From the NCBI GenBank assembly GCA_036823295.1, contig DAISGD010000004.1:49500-113499 (forward strand): a stretch of 64,000 nucleotides of DNA, read 5' to 3'. Origin of the DNA: UBA4742 sp002403895 (GTDB lineage Bacteria > Actinomycetota > Acidimicrobiia > Acidimicrobiales > Acidimicrobilacustridaceae). Every line of letters starts with the position of its first letter. The stretch's first letter is position 1. Shown here piece by piece: positions 33,294 through 39,979 of this stretch. The notes beneath the pieces were generated by a model. It was given only the letters and a program-made list of their open reading frames with translations, made no database searches and was not told where the DNA came from. Both the position numbers and the translations under genes were made by a program.

Positions 33294-33623
33294 ATGGTGT
33301 CCCCTCCCGAGCATCCCCTGACCGTCGACGTGCGCGGCGGTGACGGCGAGGTCGTGCTGGTCCTGAGCGGCGAGCTCGACCCCCATACCGCGCCCACGCT
33401 GCGTCAAGCGGTCGATGGTGCCGTGGTCGACGGAACCCGCACCCTCGTGTTCGATCTCGGCGGGTTGTCGTTCGTCGATTCGTCGGGGCTGCGGGTCATC
33501 ATCGCCGCCCATCGGGAGATGGCCGAGCGCGGCGGCCGATTCATTCTGCGTTCCCCGTCGGCCACCACCCGGCGCATCCTCGACATCACCGGCCTGTCCA
33601 GCCACGTCGAGGTTGAAGCGTGA
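33294..33623 (+). CDS. Anti-sigma factor antagonist (STAS domain)
   Basis: A 109-residue SpoIIAA/RsbV-like protein. LDPHTAPTLRQAVDGAVVDGTRTLVFDLGGLSFVDSSGLRVIIAAHREM is the conserved core; the serine of DSSGL is the one phosphorylated by the anti-sigma kinase in this family. Unphosphorylated, it would bind the anti-sigma factor and release sigma. Start ATG 33294 or GTG 33297; TACCAT (33284-33289) just upstream suggests a leaderless message. First of three consecutive genes with the anti-sigma and sigma factors. Confidence 0.9.
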   Translation: MVSPPEHPLTVDVRGGDGEVVLVLSGELDPHTAPTLRQAVDGAVVDGTRTLVFDLGGLSFVDSSGLRVIIAAHREMAERGGRFILRSPSATTRRILDITGLSSHVEVEA

Positions 33624-33645
33624 CGCCGACCGACCGGAACCGGCC

Positions 33646-34017
33646 GTGAGCGAGATCCGGGTCGTCATCCCGGCCGACGTGCGCTTCCTGCGGGTGGCCC
33701 GGCTCACGGCCGCCGGCATCGCCGGCGATCTCGGCTTCGGCCTCCGGGATCTGGAGGACCTGCGGGTGGCGGTCGACGAACTGTGTGCCGTGCTGATCGA
33801 GGGCGTGCCGTCGACGGTCGAGATCGAGCTGCGCTATGTGATCCACGGCGATCGTCTCGAGATCGACGGCCGTTGCCTGGCCCCCGGCGGCCGACCCGAC
33901 CTGCACCCGGTGGCCGTTGAGCTGCTGGGCATGACCGCCGATTCGTTCGAGGTCTCGGGGGACGAGGAGAGCCGCTCCTTCCGCCTGGTGAAGCGACGCC
34001 ACGATCTGACGGTGTGA
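33646..34017 (+). CDS. Anti-sigma factor, RsbW/UsfX-type ATP-binding protein
   Basis: A 123-residue GHKL-like domain from the GTG at 33646. The N-box region reads LEDLRVAVDELCAVLIEG, so the canonical asparagine of E-x3-N is absent. As I recall, actinobacterial SigF anti-sigma factors often show this DE-C-L form, so this may be normal for the subgroup. The later glycine-rich ATP-lid motifs are weak (VELLGMTADSFEV). It is expected to bind the sigma factor encoded 1 base downstream and the STAS antagonist upstream. Confidence 0.75.
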   Translation: MSEIRVVIPADVRFLRVARLTAAGIAGDLGFGLRDLEDLRVAVDELCAVLIEGVPSTVEIELRYVIHGDRLEIDGRCLAPGGRPDLHPVAVELLGMTADSFEVSGDEESRSFRLVKRRHDLTV

Positions 34018-34018
34018 C

Positions 34019-34804
34019 GTGGCGATTGACCCCAGAAACCACTCGGCGACGGCGACGGCGACGGCGACGGCGGCGCGGTTCGTGGAGTACCGGCGAACCG
34101 GCGATCGGCGGACCCGCAACGAGTTGGTGGAACAGCACCGGCACACGGTCGAGTACTTCGTCGGGCACTACGCCCGCCGAGGCGTCAGCGAGGACGACCT
34201 CCGCCAGGTTGCCCTGTTGGCCCTGATCCACGCCGTCGAACGGTTCGATCCGGTCCGGGGGGTCGGGTTCGGGACGTTCGCCAGCCGCACCATCGAAGGT
34301 GAGCTGAAGCGCTACTTCCGAGATCGGACCTGGTCGGTCCGCCCGCCCCGCCGGGCCCAGGAGCTGCACTTGGCCCTTCGCCGGGCCGACGAGGAGGCGC
34401 TCCAGCGGCTGGGCCGGACGCCCACCATCGCCGAGCTGGCCGCAGAGGTCGACGCCTCCGTGGACCACGTCCTCGAAGCCCTCGAAGCGGGAACCGCGCA
34501 TCGGGCCGCCAGCCTCGATCAGCCCCAGGGGGCTGACGACGAGAGCGGCGCAATCGGCGATCGGCTTCTCGGGGTGGGGGAGCGGGGATACGTGGACATC
34601 GACCAGCAGCTGGTCGTCCGCCAGTTGCTGGCCGGTCTACCGGAACGCGAGCGGGAGATCATGCGCCTGCGGTTCTTCGACAACCTCAGCCAGCCCGAGA
34701 TCGCCGCTCGCGTGGGCGTGAGCCAGTCCTATCTGTCCCGCGTCATCCGTCGCACCCTGGTGGACCTGCGGGACCGACTCACCGAGGACTCGGCCCCCGA
34801 CTGA
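34019..34804 (+). CDS. RNA polymerase sigma factor, SigB/SigF/SigG (group 3) family
   Basis: 261 residues with region 2 (ELVEQHRHTVEYFVGHYARRGVSEDDLRQVALLALIHAVERFDPVRGVGFGTFASRTIEGELKRYFRD), region 3 (about 107-160) and region 4 (LPEREREIMRLRFFDNLSQPEIAARVGVSQSYLSRVIRRTL). FASRTIEGELKRYFRDRTWSVRPPR is typical of stress/sporulation-type sigma factors. The GTG start is 1 base after the anti-sigma stop. The N-terminus contains an Ala-Thr run from a 6-base repeat. It is presumably a general-stress regulator, held by the upstream RsbW-like protein. Confidence 0.92.
   Translation: MAIDPRNHSATATATATAARFVEYRRTGDRRTRNELVEQHRHTVEYFVGHYARRGVSEDDLRQVALLALIHAVERFDPVRGVGFGTFASRTIEGELKRYFRDRTWSVRPPRRAQELHLALRRADEEALQRLGRTPTIAELAAEVDASVDHVLEALEAGTAHRAASLDQPQGADDESGAIGDRLLGVGERGYVDIDQQLVVRQLLAGLPEREREIMRLRFFDNLSQPEIAARVGVSQSYLSRVIRRTLVDLRDRLTEDSAPD
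34045..34068 (+). repeat. (GGCGAC)x4 microsatellite in the sigma-factor gene
   Basis: Four perfect tandem GGCGAC units, then GGCGGC, encoding an alternating Ala-Thr stretch at about residues 10-17. The unit is six bases, so copy-number changes would not shift the frame. Confidence 0.85.
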
Positions 34805-34810
34805 GCGAAT

Positions 34811-35224
34811 TCAGCCGTGATTAGCCGGTGACGCCTCCCGGTCGGACTCGGGAGCCAGCTCGAACCAGACGATCTTGCCCGGCAGGAACTCGTCCACTCC
34901 CCAGGCATCGGCCAGGCTCTCCACGATCATCAGCCCCCGGCCGCCGTCGGTGGCGAACGGCGCCGGTCGAGCCACCTCGGGCCGGCCGTAGCCGAAGTCG
35001 CGGACCTCTACCCGCAGACGACCCTGGCGGTGGCGGACGGTGACGGTGATCTCGCCGGCGGCCAACCCGACGGCGTTGGTGGCCAACTCGCTGGCCAGCA
35101 GCTCGGCGACGTCGGCGTCGACCCGGGCGTCGAACGACTGCAGGGCGCCACGCACGAAGTGACGCACGGCGGTCACGCTCTCGGTGTCTGGGGTGACGGT
35201 GATGGCCAGCTGCTCGACGGTCAC
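34811..35224 (-). CDS. Second anti-sigma-type ATP-binding protein (HATPase_c_2)
   Basis: 137 residues, starting at GTG. It has a canonical GHKL N-box (LLASELATNAV), a G1-like VEVRDFGYGRP and a G2-like TDGGRGLMIVESLADAWGV. This is the stand-alone serine-kinase-like type common in actinobacteria, where it may phosphorylate STAS proteins or antagonise sigma factors. It is convergent with the sigma-factor gene (6 bases between stops). Its partner could be the same STAS/sigma system; not proven. Confidence 0.85.
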   Translation of the reverse strand: MTVEQLAITVTPDTESVTAVRHFVRGALQSFDARVDADVAELLASELATNAVGLAAGEITVTVRHRQGRLRVEVRDFGYGRPEVARPAPFATDGGRGLMIVESLADAWGVDEFLPGKIVWFELAPESDREASPANHG

Positions 35225-35290
35225 AGGGCCCTCCTCGGCGGTGCCCCTCGTTCCTTCCCCGTCGGGGCGCCAATCATGCCTTTGAGCGCT

Positions 35291-35320
35291 TTGAGGGTTG
35301 ATGGCCGTGCTGGCTATGAT
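35291..35320 (+). promoter_or_regulatory. Promoter candidate of the tRNA-Glu gene
   Basis: TTGAGG (35291-35296), an 18-base spacer, then TATGAT (35315-35320), about 15 bases before the tRNA. A near-consensus housekeeping promoter in the intergene behind the divergent HATPase gene. Confidence 0.6.
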
Positions 35321-35334
35321 GCTCCGGCTTACTT

Positions 35335-35407
35335 GCCCCGTTCTTCTAGCGGCCTAGGAATCCGGCTTCTCATGCCGGCAGCACGGGTTCAAATCCCGTA
35401 CGGGGTA
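35335..35407 (+). tRNA. tRNA-Glu, anticodon CUC
   Basis: The acceptor GCCCCGT pairs with ACGGGGT (one G-U). The D-arm is TTCT with GGAA. The anticodon stem CCGGC/GCCGG encloses loop TTCTCAT with anticodon CTC at 35369-35371. The T-arm ACGGG/CCCGT has loop TTCAAAT. The discriminator is A at 35407; CCA is not encoded. A 26-bp palindrome follows 16 bases downstream. Confidence 0.93.
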
Positions 35408-35422
35408 CTCAGGCGTCGTCCG

Positions 35423-35448
35423 CCGACGCGCTCGGCCGAGCGCGTCGG
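35423..35448. terminator. 26-bp perfect palindrome between tRNA-Glu and the PhyH gene
   Basis: The arms CCGACGCGCTCGG and CCGAGCGCGTCGG are contiguous, giving 13 perfect base pairs. It lies between the tRNA-Glu 3' end and the stop of a convergent gene, so it probably serves as a bidirectional terminator. Its right arm is shared with a second 10-bp stem (CGTCGGGCTG at 35443-35452 with CAGCCCGACG at 35464-35473), so the two hairpins are mutually exclusive. Confidence 0.6.
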
Positions 35449-35462
35449 GCTGAGGTTGGCAT

Positions 35463-36323
35463 TCAGCCCGACGGGACGGTGATGAGCGGGTTGAGCGAAC
35501 CGGCGGCGGGCTGACCCGGAGGGGTGGCGTCGAGCCAGCTGATGCGGTCGAAATCCTGGAACGGGTTCGCCGGTGTTGCCACCTCGATGCCATCGGCCAT
35601 ATAGATGACGGTCATGACCTCTCGGGGCTGGCTCGAGGGGTTGGCCCCAGCCGAGTGCAGCGTCCAGCCGGCGTGGAAGGTGGCGTCGCCCGCCCGCAGC
35701 GCCCCGTGGGTGTTCACCGCCAGTCCCCGCTCGCTGATGATGGCGTCGATCTCGTGCTCGGATTCATCGGAGATGGGCTGTTCGGACACCGCCCCCAGCC
35801 GGTGGCTGCCGGTGGCGAAGCGCATGGACCCCACCGCGGGCTCGAGGTCCACCAACGGCATCCACATGGTGATCGTCCGGGGATCGGTGAACGGCCAGTA
35901 GAACTGGTCCTGATGCCACGGGGTCCGCCCTCCGCCTGCCTCTTTGAACAGGGCCTGGTCGTGGTAGAGCCGGACCTGTTCGACACCCATGAGCGCGGCC
36001 GCCACCCCGGCGAAGCGAGGGGCCAGCACGAAGCGGCGCACCGCCTCGTCGACCAGCCACAGGTTGGTGGTCTGCAGGAACGCCTGACCGTAGGTGCCCC
36101 GCTCCGCCAGTGCTCGCTGCTCCAGGTTGTTGTCCGCCGCCGCCTGGGCGATGGGTGAGCGGAAGGCCTCGACCTCGGCCGCTGACGCCAGGCCGATGAC
36201 CGCCGTGTGACCGTCGCGTTGGAAGCCGGCGACCGTCTCGGCGCTCACCTCGTAGCGGTCCTTCAGGGCGGGCAACTCCTCGGCCTGATCGTCGGTGTGC
36301 TGGCCGGCGAACGGGGTGCTCAT
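35463..36323 (-). CDS. Phytanoyl-CoA dioxygenase (PhyH) family oxygenase
   Basis: A 286-residue Fe(II)/2-oxoglutarate oxygenase. The metal triad is visible as H137-x-D139 in GRTPWHQDQFYWPF and a distal His (probably H223) in HAGWTLHSAGANPS, followed by the 2-oxoglutarate Arg in SSQPREVMTVIYM. Family members hydroxylate diverse small molecules; the substrate is unknown. The last codons and stop overlap one arm of a strong inverted repeat. An imperfect inverted repeat (36339-36410) lies just upstream of its start. Confidence 0.88.
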   Translation of the reverse strand: MSTPFAGQHTDDQAEELPALKDRYEVSAETVAGFQRDGHTAVIGLASAAEVEAFRSPIAQAAADNNLEQRALAERGTYGQAFLQTTNLWLVDEAVRRFVLAPRFAGVAAALMGVEQVRLYHDQALFKEAGGGRTPWHQDQFYWPFTDPRTITMWMPLVDLEPAVGSMRFATGSHRLGAVSEQPISDESEHEIDAIISERGLAVNTHGALRAGDATFHAGWTLHSAGANPSSQPREVMTVIYMADGIEVATPANPFQDFDRISWLDATPPGQPAAGSLNPLITVPSG

Positions 36324-36338
36324 GTCCGGCGACGCTAG

Positions 36339-36410
36339 CCGCCACGTGAGCCACCGTGACGGGGGACCGGGCGGCAGGAACGGCGGGTCAGACGGTCACG
36401 GGGGTGGCGG
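36339..36410. promoter_or_regulatory. Two-part inverted repeat between the RHH-like and PhyH genes
   Basis: CCGCCAC (36339-36345) pairs with GTGGCGG (36404-36410), and inside it CCGTGAC (36354-36360) pairs with GTCACGG (36395-36401); the loop is 34 bases. As minus-strand RNA it lies after the small RHH-like gene and 15 bases before the PhyH start, so it is either a terminator of the first or a leader/operator of the second. Confidence 0.35.
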
Positions 36411-36434
36411 TGTGGGGCCCAGCTCCCGGCCGGC

Positions 36435-36665
36435 TCAGGATCGCGTCCGGCGCCGGCGAGCGGCGTCGATCCGGCGGGCCCCGCGCGACAGGGCATCGAT
36501 CTCGGAGAGGTCGAACTCGTCACCCTGCTTGCGCTCGGCCCAGTCCTGGGCGAGGGCTTCGATCAAGGCCGAGACGGACACGCCGTTCTCGGCGGCCACG
36601 TCGTGCCACGCCTCATGTGAGGTGGGCGTGAGGAACGCGTGGATCGCCTTGCGGCTGTCGGCCAT
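36435..36665 (-). CDS. Small ribbon-helix-helix-like protein, 76 aa
   Basis: 76 residues from the ATG at 36665, with GGAGG seven bases upstream; longer in-frame starts overlap the divergent gene. IHAFLTPTSHEAWHDVAAENGVSVSALIEALAQDW has the strand-helix-helix spacing of MetJ/Arc-type DNA-binding or antitoxin-like proteins, with a basic C-terminus (ARRIDAARRRRTRS). No toxin gene is adjacent. It is divergent from the MidA-like methyltransferase and may regulate it; that is inference. Confidence 0.7.
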   Translation of the reverse strand: MADSRKAIHAFLTPTSHEAWHDVAAENGVSVSALIEALAQDWAERKQGDEFDLSEIDALSRGARRIDAARRRRTRS

Positions 36666-36713
36666 AGGGGCGCCTCCGGTGAGGTGGACACTGTTGTTGT
36701 ACCACCCGCTGGC

Positions 36714-36719
36714 TACGAT
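36714..36719 (+). promoter_or_regulatory. Putative -10 box of the MidA-like gene (leaderless start)
   Basis: TACGAT ends six bases before the ATG at 36726. CTGTTG, 17 bases upstream, is a weak -35. No ribosome-binding sequence is present. Confidence 0.4.
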
Positions 36720-36725
36720 CGCCCG

Positions 36726-38306
36726 ATGGCCGTCCGTGATGTCCTCCGCGCGCTCGACGCCATGGGCGACCCCGAGATCCGTGCCGCGCTCGCTGACGGT
36801 CGCTTGCAGGTCCTGGGCAATGAGGGCGCTTTCGACGACCATGAGCGCGATCTGGTGGCGGCCGCGGCGGCCGGTTACCCGTCCGTACCCAGCTTCAGCT
36901 TCGCCGACCTCACCGACTCCGAGGCTCTACCCGGCGACGCCGTCGACGCCTTGTGGTTCGGGGCCTATGGCGAAGCGGTCCGCTACACCGACAGCACCTA
37001 CACCGAGGCGTGGGACGGGTCACCCGATGCGCCGCCGGTGCTGGAGCCCCGTAGCGCCGTCGACCCGTCCGACGTCGTGGGCGCCCCCAGCTTCGCCGCC
37101 TTCGCCGACCACAGTCTCTATGACCCCGACGACGGGTACTACAGCACCGGGCAGGTCCGGTTCGGCTTCGACGGCCACTTCTGGACCTACCCGCAACGCA
37201 TGTCGCCACTGTTCGGGTGGATGGTGGCCGAGTCGATCCGCACCGTTGTCGACGAGTGGACCTGGGACGGTCAGTTGGCCGACGTGGACCCGCTCACCAT
37301 CCTGGAACTGGGCGGCGGTGAGGGTCGCCTCGCCCGCGACGTGCTCGACTACGTGTTCGCTCCCGAGACCGAGACCTGGGCCCCCTATCGCGACGGCCTG
37401 CGCTACGTCCTGGGCGATCGCAGTGAAGCGATGCGGTTTCGCCAGGCCGAGGCGCTGGCCGACCATGTCGAGGTCGGCCGGGTGGAGGTCCGATCCATCG
37501 ATGCCACCGCGCTCGAATGGGACGGGCCGTTCCGGGGGGTGATCGTGGCCAATGAGCTGCTCGACGCCCTGGCCCACGAGTGCCTGCGGGTGGGGCCCGA
37601 TGGGCAGGTGGCCCGGGTCCACGTCGTCGACACGCCGGAGGGTCGAGGTGAGCTCGAGGTCCCGCTGTCGTGGGGATGGTTCGACGACAACGGCCAGGTG
37701 GGCCCGTTCCCGGACGAGTTGGGGCCGTACCTGGCTCGGAGCCTGCCGTTGGTCGACGAAGTACGCGGCACCGGCTACCCGGCCGCCGATCTGTGGTGGG
37801 CCCCCAGCCTGCCCCCGATGATCGCCCGGCTGGCCGAGATCCTTCGTCGACCCGGCAGCCTCGGGGTGGTCATCATCATCGACTACGGCGACTCGACCAT
37901 GGACGGGATCGACACCGACGAGTCGCGCCTGCGGGTCTACTCGGCCGACCAGGTCCACGGGTCCGACCCCTACCGGGCACCGGGGCGCTCGGATCTGACC
38001 TGGGATGTCGACTTCGGCGAGGTCGGGCGGCTGGCCCGGGCCAACGGTCTGCGCGTCCGCTTCGCCGGCCCCCAGGGGGCCCTCGAGGTCCCCCCGATCG
38101 ACCTCACGTCGACCGCCGCGCTGGACCGCCTGGTGCCCGGCCGCTTCGAGGAGGGGGCGGTGACGCCGGCCCACGCCCTGGCCGCCGCGTTGTTGCTCGG
38201 CACCGAGTTCCGCTCCGCGTCGAGCGGCTTCCGGGTCATGATGCTGGCCGCCCCCGAGGTGCCCTTCCCGGACAATGTGTTCACCCCGCGGCTGCGACTC
38301 GGGTAG
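36726..38306 (+). CDS. MidA/NDUFAF7-like SAM-dependent methyltransferase (DUF185)
   Basis: 526 residues. The SAM-binding motif TILELGGGEGRLARDVLDYV is at about 196-215, preceded by the family-typical SLYDPDDGYYSTGQVRFGFDGHFWTYPQ (about 138-165). VIVANELLDALAHE corresponds to the conserved NE(L/F)xDALP motif, and VIIIDYGD follows. Members methylate a protein arginine of respiratory complex I in mitochondria; bacterial roles are less clear. The N-terminal 120 residues are extra relative to the core family. Its stop codon lies within an 11-bp near-perfect tandem duplication. Confidence 0.85.
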   Translation: MAVRDVLRALDAMGDPEIRAALADGRLQVLGNEGAFDDHERDLVAAAAAGYPSVPSFSFADLTDSEALPGDAVDALWFGAYGEAVRYTDSTYTEAWDGSPDAPPVLEPRSAVDPSDVVGAPSFAAFADHSLYDPDDGYYSTGQVRFGFDGHFWTYPQRMSPLFGWMVAESIRTVVDEWTWDGQLADVDPLTILELGGGEGRLARDVLDYVFAPETETWAPYRDGLRYVLGDRSEAMRFRQAEALADHVEVGRVEVRSIDATALEWDGPFRGVIVANELLDALAHECLRVGPDGQVARVHVVDTPEGRGELEVPLSWGWFDDNGQVGPFPDELGPYLARSLPLVDEVRGTGYPAADLWWAPSLPPMIARLAEILRRPGSLGVVIIIDYGDSTMDGIDTDESRLRVYSADQVHGSDPYRAPGRSDLTWDVDFGEVGRLARANGLRVRFAGPQGALEVPPIDLTSTAALDRLVPGRFEEGAVTPAHALAAALLLGTEFRSASSGFRVMMLAAPEVPFPDNVFTPRLRLG

Positions 38307-38317
38307 GACTCGGGTGA
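38296..38317. repeat. 11-bp tandem duplication across the MidA-like stop codon
   Basis: GACTCGGGTAG is followed immediately by GACTCGGGTGA (nine of 11 bases identical, the first nine in a row). The first unit contains the TAG stop. It recalls the stop-spanning repeat of serA. Confidence 0.6.
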
Positions 38318-38327
38318 TCAGGGCGGT

Positions 38328-39968
38328 TTAGACCAGCGCGCTCTTGATGGCCATGCCGGGGGTCACATCCTTGTGCAGGGTGTCGTCTTCCTTGACCAGC
38401 TGACCCATCACCAGGACGTAGTTGACCCCGACGGCCATCTGCGCCGGATTGGCCACCGTCGAGGCGTCGCCCACCTTCGCCGGGTCGAACACGGTGATGT
38501 CGGCGTCGGCCCCGATCTGCAGCCGCCCTTTCTTGCGCAGCGCGGGCGCCGCCTTCTCCAGACGACGAACGGGCAGGATCGTCATCTTGGCCAGGGCCTG
38601 GTTGAGGCTGAGGGCGTTCTGCTCACGGACGTAGTGACCCAACACCCGGGTGAAGCACCCAGCGCCGCGGGGATGGTTGTTGTTCGACGTCTCGAGGATG
38701 GCGTCGCTGCCGATCATGATCCAGTCGGTCTGCAGGCCGGTCACGACGTCTTCTTCGGGGATGGCATACGCCGCCACCAGCCGGTTCTGGGCCTGGTACC
38801 TGCGGAACGTCGAGGCCGTGAGCCGCTCGCCGGTGCCCGCCACCTCCAAGTCGCCGTAGCCGATGTGGAACCGTTGCTGCCAGCCGTCATTGAACCGGGC
38901 CGAGCCCAGATACGTGGCCCAGAAGGTGTATGGGTACATGCAGGCAGTGACGTCGATGCCGTCGGCCCGGGCCTGGTTCAGGGTATCGAGGGTCTGGGGC
39001 ATGGTGTGGGTGCCCCCGGTCGAGGTGATGTGATCGATGTGGACCGAGGCCCCGGTGGTGCGGGCCACGTCGAGCACCTCGGCGATGGCGGTGGCGTTGT
39101 CCTTGCCGGGCTCGTCGGGCGAGGAGTAGCGGACGTGGAAGAACACGGGCATGTCGTGGGATTTGGCCGCGGTGGCCATGGCGTCGATCTCGGCGGTGTC
39201 GACCCACGGCGTGTACTCCGGCTCGAAATCGACGCCGATCCACCCGGCGGCGAAGCCCTCCTCGACCCGCTTGGTCAGATCGGTGATCTGGCTGGGGGTG
39301 GCCGAGCGTGTCTTGATGCCCTCGTGCGTGCGCATCCAGGGGTCATCGAAGGCGCCGCCGTAGTGCACCGGCGGTTGGTTCTTGCCCTCGTACATGGCGA
39401 AGAAGTCGCTCGCGACCTCGTTCATGCCGTGCATACCGAGGTTGGTGGTGACCCCGTCGCCGATCTTGAACCACACGCCGTAGGGGTTGGGCTCATAGGA
39501 GAGCAGGTCCACGAAACCGGGTGACACCACCAGGTTGGTGGCGTCGATGGTGGCCTTGCCCTGGAGGGCGTCGGTGCTGATGGAGGTGACGGTCGTCCCG
39601 TCGATGCCCACGTTGGCCACCGCGTCGTAGCCCGAGTCGGGATCGATCACCCGTCCCCCCACGATCACCCGGTCGAAGACATGGTCCGCCGCCGGCGCAG
39701 GGGCGGCCCCGTCGAGCGAGGGCGGTCCGGGTGGGACGCGTTCCTGGCCGACCTGGATTCGGGCGCTGGCCTCGGGGGTGCTCCCACCGCTACTGTCGGT
39801 GAGCAGGCGGCCCAGGATCACCGCGTTGGCGGCCACGAATCCTCCGCCGATCAGCAAGGAGCGACGGCTCAGGCCCCCGGGCCCGGTCGGGATGGCGCCG
39901 TCGACGGACATCGGATCGCCGGGTGGGAGATCGCCGGGGTGCGGATCGGCCGGGTCGTCGGGAAGCAC
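38328..39968 (-). CDS. Tat-exported amidohydrolase, N-acyl-D-amino-acid deacylase-like
   Basis: About 546 residues from a GTG at 39968 (TTG 39977 and ATG 39911 are alternatives). A twin-arginine signal (GGLSRRSLLIGGGFVAANAVIL) predicts export. The amidohydrolase body resembles D-aminoacylases: VVSPGFVDLLSY, GVTTNLGMHGMNE, FFHVRYSSPDEPG, VHIDHITSTGG and MIGSDAILETSNNNHPRG. The usual HxH after PGFxD is replaced by LLS, so two metal ligands are missing, although the His in FFHVRY, the His of IDHITS and the Asp of GSDA remain. Activity is therefore uncertain. It follows the LPxTG gene by 11 bases on the same strand. Confidence 0.8.
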   Translation of the reverse strand: MLPDDPADPHPGDLPPGDPMSVDGAIPTGPGGLSRRSLLIGGGFVAANAVILGRLLTDSSGGSTPEASARIQVGQERVPPGPPSLDGAAPAPAADHVFDRVIVGGRVIDPDSGYDAVANVGIDGTTVTSISTDALQGKATIDATNLVVSPGFVDLLSYEPNPYGVWFKIGDGVTTNLGMHGMNEVASDFFAMYEGKNQPPVHYGGAFDDPWMRTHEGIKTRSATPSQITDLTKRVEEGFAAGWIGVDFEPEYTPWVDTAEIDAMATAAKSHDMPVFFHVRYSSPDEPGKDNATAIAEVLDVARTTGASVHIDHITSTGGTHTMPQTLDTLNQARADGIDVTACMYPYTFWATYLGSARFNDGWQQRFHIGYGDLEVAGTGERLTASTFRRYQAQNRLVAAYAIPEEDVVTGLQTDWIMIGSDAILETSNNNHPRGAGCFTRVLGHYVREQNALSLNQALAKMTILPVRRLEKAAPALRKKGRLQIGADADITVFDPAKVGDASTVANPAQMAVGVNYVLVMGQLVKEDDTLHKDVTPGMAIKSALV

Positions 39969-39979
39969 GGAGGTCAAAT

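Noticed and set aside
36435..36665. RHH-like protein as the antitoxin of a toxin-antitoxin module
   Set aside because: No toxin-sized gene is adjacent on the same strand; neighbours are a PhyH oxygenase and a methyltransferase.
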